DNA from: Dysgonomonas sp. BGC7
Lineage (GTDB): Bacteria; Bacteroidota; Bacteroidia; Bacteroidales; Dysgonomonadaceae
Assembly: GCF_001261735.1 (NCBI RefSeq)
Contig: NZ_CVRP01000006.1
Coordinates: 248,001-312,000, forward strand
Reading direction: 5' to 3'
DNA length: 64,000 nucleotides
This document shows positions 35,301 to 44,263 of the stretch, piece after piece (position 1 is the first letter of the stretch; every line of letters starts with the position of its first letter). A program made the position numbers and the translations under genes. Below the pieces are notes generated by a model. It ran no database searches and was not told where the DNA came from. It worked only from the letters and a program-made list of their open reading frames with translations.

Positions 35301-38300
35301 GGATGGGAGATCGAAGCCTCTTCATACACTTTGCAAGATCTTGTAGTAAAAGGTATTGCAACAGCACAAGTAGGTGATGACAACATATTGCGAGGAGCGA
35401 ATAACGAGGCATTGCAAAAAATTGTAGTTAGTGTCGAAGGAGATAAAAACGTAGTCAAACTGAACAATCTTAAGTTTGGAACCGGTACGACGACTAACGC
35501 GGGCGATATATCCTCGGCAAAACTGTTTTATACAGGCAAGACATCGAGCTTTATAGCCGAAGGTCAGTATGGTAATAATGCTACTTCATCCAATCTACTT
35601 TTCACCGGAACTCAGGACATTGAGATCAGCGACGCGGGAGATTATTATTTCTGGCTGGCTTATGATATTTCTAAGACTGCAACAATAGGCAATAAAGTGA
35701 GTGCTAAGCTCGAATCTCTTTCTGTTGGAGGAAACAACTATACTTCGATAGTAGAAACTACAGGTGTTGAACGTACTATAAAAGGAGGTTTTAAAGGAAC
35801 ATATACAATCGGAAAATCATCATCGGCAGACTATGCTACTTTTGCGGCAGCCATCGCTGATATGAAAGGTGGAGTAGAAGGTGCTGTTGAGTTTAAAGTA
35901 GAGGCTGGTACATACAACGAGAATATATTGATAAAAGACATTCGGGGTACATCTGCCGAAAACACCATTACCTTCACTTCTGCATCGGGCAAGAATAACG
36001 ATGTAGTAATCAAAGGTTCGGGCTATTCTGCAACTTCTTCTTACGGAATGTTTGCCGTAGATAGTACAAGCTATGTTACTATAGAAAATATGAGCCTTAT
36101 CCCTACCGATCAGTCATATAAATACAATATGCACATTCGCCGGATCAGTCGCCACTTTACTTTGCGAAACTGTATTCTGACAGCTAATCTCATCACATCA
36201 GGTTATTCAGGTATGAACCACTTCTATATGGAGTCAATCAATGAAGAGGGCAAGAATAACGATTACGTAACAGTGGATGGTAATATTATTACAGGAGGAT
36301 ATATAGCCTTGTATATGGGAGGAACAGGATATGTGGCTTTGTCTAAAGAAAAAGGCGCTGTTATACGTAACAATAAGATATACAATCCGTGCGGAAAAGG
36401 GATTTATATATTTGATGAGCGTGACGCCTTGGTAGAAAATAATACTATAATCAGCGAAACAACTACCAAGACAGGATATCAGGGAATGGATATTTATCGT
36501 AACAAAGGCAATCTGATTATACGCAACAATAAAATTGTCAACAAGCAATCATCTTATTCGACAGGTATAGAACTAAGATCGGAAGTTGTAGGCTCTGCCG
36601 ACAAGCCTGTACAGATTTACAATAATAGTATCTCTCTTACCAATTCGCCTAATACATCCAGTTATGGTATGTCTATCACGGGTGATTGTTCGTACGTACA
36701 CTATTATAATAATACGGTTCGTATAGCAGGAAATGGTGGTTATCCTTTTGGATTTTATAAGACAGATGAGAAAGGAAGTAATCTTATTGTGCAGAACAAC
36801 TTGTTTCAGAATAAAACAGCCTCTCCTTTATATGCGTTCTTTAGAGAGTCGCAGTTAAAAATGGTTACATTCAAAAATAATGCTTATCTGCTTACAGGAA
36901 GTAAATTTACAAACAACTATGGTGGAGACAACTTTACTACTTGGGTAGCCAACTCAGGAGAAACGGGAGCGATTGAATATGCAGCCGAGTTTTTTACCGA
37001 TACGGATTTACACCTAAGAGTGGCAGGCAATTTGAATGCTGCGCTACCTGTAAGTTTCATTACTTACGATATTGATGGTAAAACACGTAGTACAACAACA
37101 CCTACGATCGGAGCTTATGAATATGTTCCGTTTACCATAGGCATTCCAGAGATGGAAGCAGATTACCCGAAAGTACAGTCTAAGGAGTATAATAACGCTG
37201 CTTTGAATGTAAAACTAACTCAGCCCGGAAAACTTTATAGCCTGATTAAACTGGCTACTGATGCTGCGCCGTCTGTAGAAGATATTAAGACCGGGCAGAA
37301 AGTGGATTTAGGACTGGGAGAAGAGGGGATTGTTGCGTTCTCTGGCTTGACCGAATTGACAGATTACAAGGCATACTTCTATATGGAGAGTATCTTTGGG
37401 GACAATTCGGCAATAATGTCTAGCGAATTATTCAAAACTCCGGTACAAATTCACCCTATGGTAGTTACTCTTCCGAGAAAGTGGGATAGGGTAGAAGCGG
37501 GTAAATCCGTTAATTTGTTCCCTATTGTCACAGGAGGTGTATATCCATATACATATAGCTGGAAGAATGCCAAAGGTGAGCAACTTTCTACTGATTCTAT
37601 TTTGACTGTTGCTCCTCAATTCTCGGCACAATATACGCTGACAGTAAAAGATTCGAATGTAGAGAATAAAGATTACAGAACAGATGTATTGGTTACAGGA
37701 AACCAGGCTGTTGCTACATTCGATGACCTTTATCTGGCTTCTGAATCTTACTGGCAAGGCTTTGACGATGAAGAGCTATCTGTCTTTTATAGCGGCTCAT
37801 ACTCTTTCTCCAATATGTATTATCCTTCGCTCTATACATGGGGAGGATTCAGCTATTCGAATGTAACGAATACAAACTTTAATCCGGCTGAATTTCTCAC
37901 TCAGCAATTCCGATCGGTTACAGGTAAAGGAGTAGAGGATAGTAAGAATTTTGCAGTTCTGTACACAATGGGATCGCGTACCGAAGTGAAGGTTGAAAAC
38001 AATCCGGTGCAGGGAGAAATAATTCCCGGAGTTTTTCTTACTAATGCCGCCTATACAATGAGTAGTATTAAGAAAGGTGACTCATTCACAGGAGATCCTT
38101 TCAAAAAGGGGGATTGGGCTAAAGTAACATTTAAGGGAACAAAAGCAGATGGAGCTACATCCACTCTCGATTATTATTTTGCAGATTATCGTTCAGAGAA
38201 CGAAGCAGAGCATTATGCAATAGATACCTGGAAGTGGGTAGATCTCTCTTCTTTGGGGCAAGTGGTTAAAGTAGGCATTACCATAGATGCCTCTCGCAAA

Positions 38301-39440
38301 GATGCCTATGGATTGACATTGCCGGCATATATCTGTATGGATAACTTCGGGGCAACAGATCCTACACCTATTATTGCAGATGGTTATCCTGTCTTGAAGG
38401 GAACGACACGCAATACAGCAAGTTTCGAAATGAAAGCAGATAATGCGGGTAAGTTATATAAATATGCTCAAAAGGCAACGGATACAACAACTCCAGATCT
38501 TTCGACAATATTAGCTTCCGGTTATGATGAAATTGAAGCTAATAATATTACCAATGTTCTTCTGTCCGGTCTAATTCCTAATACCGAATACAAAGCTTAT
38601 TTTGTTCTTGAGTCGGCAGGAGGTTTCCATTCTGCAATTAAGGCTAGTAGTTCTTTTACAACAAAGGCTGCGTTTGATTATACATTGACAATAAACGATA
38701 AAGGATGGAATGTTGAAGACAAATATATTATTGGCTGTGGCGAACAGAGCTTGTTATCTGTAAAGGTAGAAACAGCAGACAATGACATTGTCAAGATAGA
38801 TGGAGTTGCAAAAGAAAGTAATGAATTTGAAATTACTGTCGAAAAACCATCTGTGAGAAATATTCCGTTTGTTATCGAGTCTCAGGATGGAAGTTATAGT
38901 GAAACATATACTATTGCTATCGAAAAATATTTTGCATTCGGAGATATTGTCAAAACAATGTGGAATAATACTTTGATGCTCAATCTGAAAAAACTGAGAA
39001 CAGAAGGATACACAGTCACCGGATATCAGTGGTACAAGAACGGGCAGCCTATCCAAGGAGCAACTGCGGCTTCCTATTCGGCAGGATCTAAAGCTGGTGA
39101 TCTTTTAGATAAAGATGCTACATATGCCGTTGCTATCACTACACCTGACGGAACAATCCATTCTTGCGCAGAAAAGATCGTGTTTAAGAGTATGCAGGTA
39201 AAAGCTTATCCTAACCCGGTAAGTGCAGGAGAGACAATATATATAGATGCGGATATAGACGATGAGTTACTTACAGGTGCAGTGATTGAGATATATAACA
39301 TTTCGGGAATACATATGAGTACTGTAAAAGTAACAGGGCGTATTACTTCGATTGATTTGCCTGCCAGCTCTGGCGTGTATATCTTGAAATTCAAGGCTAA
39401 TAACGGTTTTGGTAAAGATCTGAAAACGATAGTAAAATAG
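32358..39440 (+). CDS. Giant B12-riboswitch-controlled surface protein with DUF4465-like domain
   Basis: The 2360-residue protein has a signal peptide (LLFLMIGFMLAGIGQIGAQ). Residues 25-1140 alternate CUB-like modules (DDGG...F.P...GW pattern, e.g. FYDDGGADNSYSKSFDGQI) with BNR-associated beta-sandwich modules (NNYFWFVADI, DYYFWLAYDIS). Residues 1145-1590 form a parallel beta-helix rich in NN turns, followed by an Fn3-like module and a PKD/Ig-like module near 1700. A DUF4465-like domain (FDDLYLASESYWQG, WKWVDLSSLGQVVKV, YICMDNFGA) spans about 1785-1995. After more Fn3/Ig modules a type IX secretion sorting domain (KAYPNPVSAGETIYI to LKTIVK) ends the protein. It should sit on the cell surface. 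RS1 implies synthesis when cobalamin is scarce, so corrinoid capture is the leading but unproven role. Confidence 0.8.
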   Translation: MKNFKLLFLMIGFMLAGIGQIGAQGVKSLGDDGVFYLRTSDGHEDYVVDGEVTFKAVASGLIKTSLDAGVCFSPKNEGDLIQVTFEDIDLNGTNTYLRLYHGYAQIKYPLPTGHFAQVGKEVKGQSYLSESADGKFTFGFHSNYNADGQTGWTIKVKSITPADMTYKSASVFLDQTLVNRGGRNQILLGVNVVTEGLNNRLSLKELNFGTTIGENLLQSYKIYYTGANKSFATDTKISESSNITSSINIATDVALANGNNYFWFVADIAPNAAVSSSLPVNLTSLKIGEETKTPETSSPSVAATISSDILMQKEHLSYTIGSDMNFFDDGGKNGNISSNFEGTITFVPSSVGKKIKIDFSKLELFTTSTVGYNDVFNFYNGQSVDAQKLITTLLKDIEPIKSTADDGAITITFKSTTGFPTAGWEAIVSEFVPEPMTYNSTEVQSATEETLAAGNVNEKMLIFNVKTSNTLTPLAAEGFKFDATGTTTLSRLTKAKVYFLGKKAEFSTSNLVGEVSLSGSSTFEVTGSQSLIEGNNYFALTYDISAEAVNEEEVAAALNSVKLSGTSHTVTNSVQAKRKVDNTFKSLAGTHTRILYGNWMYTDTKSPFNSSYYDYEDKDCIVTFTPANTGAVAEIEFSAFDVYYANASYGVKAIFEIYSGTAVNSANLLWKLDDAAKSKTGPVKKLRSTAADGSITIKFNAKTTSSYYAGTGWKAAVRPYVNHDMTIKSISAFQTETSKVSPSATNQEIIGFEIVTDGTLNPLKAEEVKINLKKSLSAVDKVHLLYSGEVKDFSTALPIAELSPTTAQIAILAEQILPEEKSYFWISYDTKSDIESDQELDAELLSVKASGTTYTPVVGDPEGSRLTKNEIVLASGDNGQVTLNKTTLFYDDGGADNSYSKSFDGQITFLPAATGQVVKLKFNDFFTASAHYMYIYNGKEAKEENLLYKISSTTTPGTILPTSADGALTIRFVSTTTSTYRGWEIEASSYTLQDLVVKGIATAQVGDDNILRGANNEALQKIVVSVEGDKNVVKLNNLKFGTGTTTNAGDISSAKLFYTGKTSSFIAEGQYGNNATSSNLLFTGTQDIEISDAGDYYFWLAYDISKTATIGNKVSAKLESLSVGGNNYTSIVETTGVERTIKGGFKGTYTIGKSSSADYATFAAAIADMKGGVEGAVEFKVEAGTYNENILIKDIRGTSAENTITFTSASGKNNDVVIKGSGYSATSSYGMFAVDSTSYVTIENMSLIPTDQSYKYNMHIRRISRHFTLRNCILTANLITSGYSGMNHFYMESINEEGKNNDYVTVDGNIITGGYIALYMGGTGYVALSKEKGAVIRNNKIYNPCGKGIYIFDERDALVENNTIISETTTKTGYQGMDIYRNKGNLIIRNNKIVNKQSSYSTGIELRSEVVGSADKPVQIYNNSISLTNSPNTSSYGMSITGDCSYVHYYNNTVRIAGNGGYPFGFYKTDEKGSNLIVQNNLFQNKTASPLYAFFRESQLKMVTFKNNAYLLTGSKFTNNYGGDNFTTWVANSGETGAIEYAAEFFTDTDLHLRVAGNLNAALPVSFITYDIDGKTRSTTTPTIGAYEYVPFTIGIPEMEADYPKVQSKEYNNAALNVKLTQPGKLYSLIKLATDAAPSVEDIKTGQKVDLGLGEEGIVAFSGLTELTDYKAYFYMESIFGDNSAIMSSELFKTPVQIHPMVVTLPRKWDRVEAGKSVNLFPIVTGGVYPYTYSWKNAKGEQLSTDSILTVAPQFSAQYTLTVKDSNVENKDYRTDVLVTGNQAVATFDDLYLASESYWQGFDDEELSVFYSGSYSFSNMYYPSLYTWGGFSYSNVTNTNFNPAEFLTQQFRSVTGKGVEDSKNFAVLYTMGSRTEVKVENNPVQGEIIPGVFLTNAAYTMSSIKKGDSFTGDPFKKGDWAKVTFKGTKADGATSTLDYYFADYRSENEAEHYAIDTWKWVDLSSLGQVVKVGITIDASRKDAYGLTLPAYICMDNFGATDPTPIIADGYPVLKGTTRNTASFEMKADNAGKLYKYAQKATDTTTPDLSTILASGYDEIEANNITNVLLSGLIPNTEYKAYFVLESAGGFHSAIKASSSFTTKAAFDYTLTINDKGWNVEDKYIIGCGEQSLLSVKVETADNDIVKIDGVAKESNEFEITVEKPSVRNIPFVIESQDGSYSETYTIAIEKYFAFGDIVKTMWNNTLMLNLKKLRTEGYTVTGYQWYKNGQPIQGATAASYSAGSKAGDLLDKDATYAVAITTPDGTIHSCAEKIVFKSMQVKAYPNPVSAGETIYIDADIDDELLTGAVIEIYNISGIHMSTVKVTGRITSIDLPASSGVYILKFKANNGFGKDLKTIVK

Positions 39441-39475
39441 CCTCTTTTTGTAACAAAAGATAAAATAGTAAAAAC

Positions 39476-40351
39476 ATGAGAACAAAGAAATATATATCTA
39501 TGGTTGTTGCAGGATTTTTATCCTGCACAGCCTTGCTTGCTCAGCAAAAACAGGAGGTATCTGTATATGGTGCAGGCGGATTGTCGACACTGAACTATGA
39601 TGCGAAAACAGGGGAGAGAAAAAATGGTGCAGGCGGAGATTTCGGTGTTGGCTACACATATTCATTAACAGAAAAATTTGCGCTGAATACAGGTGTAGGC
39701 ATAGCTTTTTATAATGCTAAATTCTCAGCAAAAGAGATGACGGATATACTTTATGGACTTACCGATCCTCACAGTGAAGAAGTATATGATTTTCATTCTT
39801 CGATAACAGGATATGAAGAAAAGCAGAATGTAACATATCTCAACATCCCTTTGATGGTACGCTATTATCTCGATAATGCGAACCGATTCTATGTCTCAGG
39901 AGGAGTTAAAGTAGGTATTCCTCTTAGTGGGAGCTACAAAACAACAGGAGCTACCTTTGTAAATAAAGGTTATTTTGTCGATCTTGAGAATTGGGGAACA
40001 TCTCAGGAGTTTATGGGTTTCGGTACTTTCAGGAATAAGACTGTCGATGAAGATCTGGATCTGAATATAGCTTGTATGGCAAGTATAGAAGCAGGTACAA
40101 AATGGGATTTAAATGATAAGTTAGTGCTGTATGCCGGACTTTATTTCGACTATGGACTCAATGATATTGTCAAAGGAAACAATGACAAAAGTTTTATTAT
40201 CCATAACCACAATGCCTCAGGTGCAGAATTTTCCAACAATAGTGTGTTAGCATCTCACTACACTGCGGATAAAGGTCAAAGCAAGTTTACCGGAAAAGTT
40301 GTGCCAATGACATTCGGACTTAAAATGAGCTTAGCCTTTCAGATAAATTGA
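39476..40351 (+). CDS. Outer membrane beta-barrel protein, co-transcribed with the giant protein
   Basis: The 291-residue protein has a signal peptide (VVAGFLSCTALLAQ) and PorT/OmpA-like transmembrane strands: VSVYGAGGLSTLNYD, GGDFGVGYTYSLTEKFALNTGVGI, YLNIPLMVRYYLDN, RFYVSGGVKVGIPLSG and a C-terminal LKMSLAFQIN. It follows the giant gene by 35 bases and should share RS1 control. It could be a membrane partner or anchor for the giant protein, but this is inference. Confidence 0.8.
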   Translation: MRTKKYISMVVAGFLSCTALLAQQKQEVSVYGAGGLSTLNYDAKTGERKNGAGGDFGVGYTYSLTEKFALNTGVGIAFYNAKFSAKEMTDILYGLTDPHSEEVYDFHSSITGYEEKQNVTYLNIPLMVRYYLDNANRFYVSGGVKVGIPLSGSYKTTGATFVNKGYFVDLENWGTSQEFMGFGTFRNKTVDEDLDLNIACMASIEAGTKWDLNDKLVLYAGLYFDYGLNDIVKGNNDKSFIIHNHNASGAEFSNNSVLASHYTADKGQSKFTGKVVPMTFGLKMSLAFQIN

Positions 40352-40381
40352 CAATTTGTTTTATTGTATATAGGTAGGAAA

Positions 40382-40418
40382 AGAGGGCTTCTGAACAGAG
40401 TAGGAAGTTCTCTTTTTT
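40382..40418 (+). terminator. Terminator of the RS1 operon
   Basis: AGAGGGCTTC and GGAAGTTCTCT pair with two G-T pairs, followed by TTTTTT. Confidence 0.6.
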
Positions 40419-40424
40419 ATTATT

Positions 40425-40456
40425 CAATAAAAAAGGGCTACTTTTAATAGCCCTTT
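40425..40456 (-). terminator. Terminator of the carboxylase operon
   Basis: On the minus strand AAAGGGCTA and TAGCCCTTT flank a 7-base loop, followed by a T run. Confidence 0.85.
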
Positions 40457-40477
40457 AATATTTCCCCAAAAGAGAAT

Positions 40478-41005
40478 TTATACCTCTTTTTCCAGTTCTA
40501 TCAGCAAGTCGCTCTTGCTGGTTGCATCCCCTTCTTTAACCAATACTTTCTTTATTATACCTTTTGTGCTGGCGAGAATTGCATTCTGCATCTTCATAGC
40601 TTCCAGTATGAGCAAGGTATCTCCTGCTTTTACCGAATCTCCGGTTTTTACCATCACTTCCAGTATTTTGCCCGGCATAGGGGCTTTCAGTCGTATTGTT
40701 GTAGACTCGCTAGCCTGAGATGTCAGCATTTTTTTGCGCTGTAGGGAAAAAGGAGTTTCTATAGAAAAACTATAACTCACCCCGTTTACTAATAGCTCGT
40801 ATTCGTTTTGGTGTTTAGACATTATTTCTACCGGATAATGTACTCCGTTAACAGAAACGAAAGTAAAGCCATCGTTGGAAACCTCTATTTCAGGAATCAA
40901 CTCTTTAGTGTTATATTCTATCTTGCCATTTTTATTTAATGAAAAGCTATATTCCTTATTAGATTCTTTATTGAGTGCTATCAATTGTTTATTTCGATTG
41001 TTCAT
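40478..41005 (-). CDS. Biotin carboxyl carrier subunit of acyl-CoA carboxylase
   Basis: The ATG at 41005 (12 bases after the upstream stop) is preferred over a GTG at 41050 that would overlap the biotin carboxylase gene. The 175-residue product has an unknown beta-rich N-terminal half (residues 1-85) and a C-terminal biotinyl domain with PMPGKILEVMVKTGDSVKAGD and the biotinylated Lys in LEAMKMQN. It carries CO2 between the carboxylase and transferase subunits of this operon. Confidence 0.9.
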   Translation of the reverse strand: MNNRNKQLIALNKESNKEYSFSLNKNGKIEYNTKELIPEIEVSNDGFTFVSVNGVHYPVEIMSKHQNEYELLVNGVSYSFSIETPFSLQRKKMLTSQASESTTIRLKAPMPGKILEVMVKTGDSVKAGDTLLILEAMKMQNAILASTKGIIKKVLVKEGDATSKSDLLIELEKEV

Positions 41006-41016
41006 AATATGACAAA

Positions 41017-42519
41017 TTACATGTTGTTCATTCTGTTTCTTAGAGTCCACAAATCAGGATTTTCTTCTGTGTTCTCTTGAGGTTTATTCTGTTCTTCAAA
41101 ATGATTTACTGCAAACAAAGCAGCTAGTAATTCCTCGTCTTTTTCCTGATAAACCATAGAGTCCATATCTTTTTCGATGAACGAAGTATCAAAATTTCCA
41201 CTCTCGAAAGCCTTGTTGTGCAATACCGCTTTGTCGAAAGGAATGGTTGTTTTTATTCCTTTTATCTGAAACTCGTTCAGGGCTTGCAATGTTTTTGAGA
41301 TAACGGTTTTCCTGTCTTTTGCATGCACTATAAGCTTAGCTACCATAGAGTCGAAGAAAGGAGTTATCTCAGAGCCTACAACTACACCCGAATCTATACG
41401 TATGCCTTCACCATGAGGTACGTGCAATGCTTTTATAACACCCAGATAAGGAGAAAATCCTGCTTGTACATCCTCTGCGTTTATACGGCATTCGATAGCC
41501 CATCCGTTTAGTTTCACATCTTCTTGACTAATAGGTAGTTTTTCGCCATTAGCCACCCGTATTTGTAATTCTATGAGGTCAAGCCCTGTAATCATTTCGG
41601 TTACGGGATGCTCTACTTGCACCCGGGTATTCATTTCCATGAAATAGAAATTCTTGTCTTTATCTAATAAGAATTCGACAGTGCCCAGACTGATGTAGCC
41701 TGCTTCCTTCGCCAGAGAAACGGCAGCGTCGGTCATCTTTTTGCGCAGGGCTTCGTCTAATGCCGGAGAAGGCGCTTCTTCCAGCAATTTTTGGTGTTTG
41801 CGCTGAACGGAACACTCTCTTTCGCCCAGATGGATCACGTTGCCAAATGTATCGGCTACTATCTGTATCTCTATATGACGGGGATTTTCCAGATATTTTT
41901 CAATAAATACTGATGGGTTGTTGAATGCAGATAGAGCTTCGGATGCGGCAGAAAAATACATCTGTTTCATTTCCGACTGTTTGCGTACTATACGCATACC
42001 TCGTCCTCCACCTCCGGCACAAGCCTTGATGATAAGAGGAAATCCTATTTGTTTTGCAATTTCTAAGGCTTCGTCCAATGTATCTACACTGCCTTTACTG
42101 CCACCCAACATAGGAACTTTTCCTTTAGCTGCTATCTCTTTAGCCACAATCTTATCTCCCATGTTTTGTATGACACGCGGCGAAGGACCTATGAATATAA
42201 TGCCTTCCTCGGTGCAACGGACAGCAAACTGTGCGTTCTCGGACAGATAACCATATCCGGGATGTATAGCATCTATTTTGTTTCTTTTGGCTAATAACAC
42301 GAGACTCTCTATGTCGAGAAACTCAGGGATGTCGTTCTTCTCTCTCTCTGGAAAATCCAAGATGCGGTCTACCTGAGACAGATAAAAAGCATTAGGCTCT
42401 TTCTGTGTCCTTATACCTACCGATTCTATTCCCATTTTTTTTGCTGTACGGGCTATTCGAATGGCTATTTCTCCCCTGTTGGCAATCAGTATAGAATGTA
42501 TTTTATCTTTTGCTTTCAT
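41017..42519 (-). CDS. Biotin carboxylase subunit of acyl-CoA carboxylase
   Basis: The 500-residue protein has the ATP-grasp carboxylase signature: ILIANRGEIAIRIARTAKKMG, HPGYGYLSENAQFA, the glycine loop KACAGGGGRGMRIV, EKYLENPRHIEIQI, MEMNTRVQVEHPVTEMITG and ECRINAED. It carboxylates biotin on the carrier protein. The C-terminal 50 residues are an acidic extension. The three-gene order matches propionyl-CoA carboxylase or methylmalonyl-CoA decarboxylase operons, so no accC symbol is given. Confidence 0.93.
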   Translation of the reverse strand: MKAKDKIHSILIANRGEIAIRIARTAKKMGIESVGIRTQKEPNAFYLSQVDRILDFPEREKNDIPEFLDIESLVLLAKRNKIDAIHPGYGYLSENAQFAVRCTEEGIIFIGPSPRVIQNMGDKIVAKEIAAKGKVPMLGGSKGSVDTLDEALEIAKQIGFPLIIKACAGGGGRGMRIVRKQSEMKQMYFSAASEALSAFNNPSVFIEKYLENPRHIEIQIVADTFGNVIHLGERECSVQRKHQKLLEEAPSPALDEALRKKMTDAAVSLAKEAGYISLGTVEFLLDKDKNFYFMEMNTRVQVEHPVTEMITGLDLIELQIRVANGEKLPISQEDVKLNGWAIECRINAEDVQAGFSPYLGVIKALHVPHGEGIRIDSGVVVGSEITPFFDSMVAKLIVHAKDRKTVISKTLQALNEFQIKGIKTTIPFDKAVLHNKAFESGNFDTSFIEKDMDSMVYQEKDEELLAALFAVNHFEEQNKPQENTEENPDLWTLRNRMNNM

Positions 42520-42536
42520 TTTTATATCTTTTACGG

Positions 42537-44078
42537 TTAAAGTGGTAAATTACCATGCTTGCGTTTCGGACGGAGTTCTGTTTTCCGTTCAAGTGCTTTC
42601 AGACAATTTATAATTTTACCTCGTGTAAGGGCAGGGTCGATAACTTCATCTATAAATCCTTTTTCGTCGGCGATATACGGATTGGTAACTTCATCCCTGT
42701 ACTTTTGAGTCAGCTCTCTTTTCAGCATTACAGGGTCTTCCGATTCTGCCAATTCTTTTCTATACAAAATTGCTATAGCACCGTCGGGTCCCATAACAGC
42801 AATTTCGGCAGTAGGCCAAGCATATACGAAGTCTCCACCAATACCTTTACTGTTCATCACAATATATGCACCTCCGTACGCTTTACGAAGTATAATTGTT
42901 ATTTTTGGTACCGAAGCGAAGGTATAGGCATATAGTAGTTTTGCGCCATGGCGGATAATACCATCATGTTCTTGATCTGTACCCGGTAAGAATCCCGGAA
43001 CGTCTTCCAATGTTATAATCGGAATATTAAAAGAATCGCATATGTTGATAAATCTGGCAGCTTTTACCGAAGAGTCTATGTCGAGCGTACCAGCCATAAC
43101 TTTGGGCTGATTGGCAACTATACCAACCACTTGTCCATCTATGCGGGCAAAAGCTGTAAAGATATTCATCGCGTGGTTTTCTGCCACTTCGAGATAATCT
43201 CCATTGTCGACAATGAGTTCTACAATATCTTTTACATTATATGGTTTGTCCGGATCTTCGGGAACTATATTTCTTAATCTTTCTTCGTTTTTGCTTATTG
43301 CGTTTTTTTGCTTTTCTACAGGAGGGTTTTCCATGTTGTTGGAAGGCAGATAAGATAATAGTTTTTTTACACCTAATATCGTATTCTCGTCATCGCTGTA
43401 TACAAAGTCTGCTACACCTGATTTTGTTCCATGTACTGATGCTCCTCCAAGATCTTCTGTTGTAACCGTTTCGTTCAGAACTTCCTTTACAACATTGGGT
43501 CCTGTTACAAACATATAGCTGGTGTCGGCAGTCATAAAGATGAAGTCGGTGAGGGCAGGGGAGTATACTGCACCTCCGGCAGCAGGTCCCATTATTACCG
43601 ATATTTGAGGAATGACCCCTGAAGATAGAACGTTACACTTGAATATGTCGGCATAGCCGTTCAATCCACTGATTCCTTCCTGTATACGTGCGCCACCCGA
43701 ATCTATCAATCCGATAACCGGAGATCCTGTCTTGAGTGCCAGATTTTGTATTTTAGCTATTTTAGATGCGTGCATTGAGCCTAACGAACCTCCAAGAACA
43801 TTGAAGTCTTGTGAATAGGCATATACCAAACGGCCGTTGACTCTACCAAAGCCTGTGATTACTCCATCGCCAAAGGCTTTTACTGTCTTTCCGAAAGAAG
43901 CGTTTGCTGGTGGAGTATAGGCATCTGTTTCTTCGAATGTGCCTTCGTCGAAAAGAAGCAGGATGCGTTCGCGTGCGGTAAGTTTCCCTCTCTTGTGTTG
44001 TTTTTCGGAATAATTTTCGTCATATTGTTTCTCCAGTAATGCATGACGAGCTAAGAATTGTTCGTACGATTTTTTCAT
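42537..44078 (-). CDS. Acyl-CoA (propionyl/methylmalonyl-type) carboxyltransferase subunit
   Basis: The 513-residue protein is a fused alpha/beta carboxyltransferase of the PccB/MmdA type: KLTARERILLLFDEGTFEE, QDFNVLGGSLGSMHASKI, LIDSGGARIQEGISGL, IPIITLEDVPGFLPGT, EHDGIIRHGAKLLYAY and YGGAYIVMNSKGIGGDF. It transfers CO2 between biotin and propionyl-CoA-like substrates. It is the first gene after riboswitch RS2. Carboxylation versus decarboxylation direction cannot be told from sequence; no sodium-pump subunit is adjacent. Confidence 0.92.
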   Translation of the reverse strand: MKKSYEQFLARHALLEKQYDENYSEKQHKRGKLTARERILLLFDEGTFEETDAYTPPANASFGKTVKAFGDGVITGFGRVNGRLVYAYSQDFNVLGGSLGSMHASKIAKIQNLALKTGSPVIGLIDSGGARIQEGISGLNGYADIFKCNVLSSGVIPQISVIMGPAAGGAVYSPALTDFIFMTADTSYMFVTGPNVVKEVLNETVTTEDLGGASVHGTKSGVADFVYSDDENTILGVKKLLSYLPSNNMENPPVEKQKNAISKNEERLRNIVPEDPDKPYNVKDIVELIVDNGDYLEVAENHAMNIFTAFARIDGQVVGIVANQPKVMAGTLDIDSSVKAARFINICDSFNIPIITLEDVPGFLPGTDQEHDGIIRHGAKLLYAYTFASVPKITIILRKAYGGAYIVMNSKGIGGDFVYAWPTAEIAVMGPDGAIAILYRKELAESEDPVMLKRELTQKYRDEVTNPYIADEKGFIDEVIDPALTRGKIINCLKALERKTELRPKRKHGNLPL

Positions 44079-44263
44079 TCTTATTAATAGATTTAGTAAT
44101 ATTTATACCAACTATGATGAATACAACAAATATTTATCATAATTGATCAATCGCCAAAGAAAATAAATAGCATGAAGACTAACATAAACCAGTATCCTGT
44201 ATCGACAGAATCTTAGCTGATGGATGTTCTTTGCTTTATTTCCCGAAAGCGTTAAACTTATAT

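Noticed and set aside
41006-41050. GTG-initiated extension of the biotin carrier protein
   Set aside because: It overlaps the upstream gene's end; the ATG at 41005 gives normal spacing.
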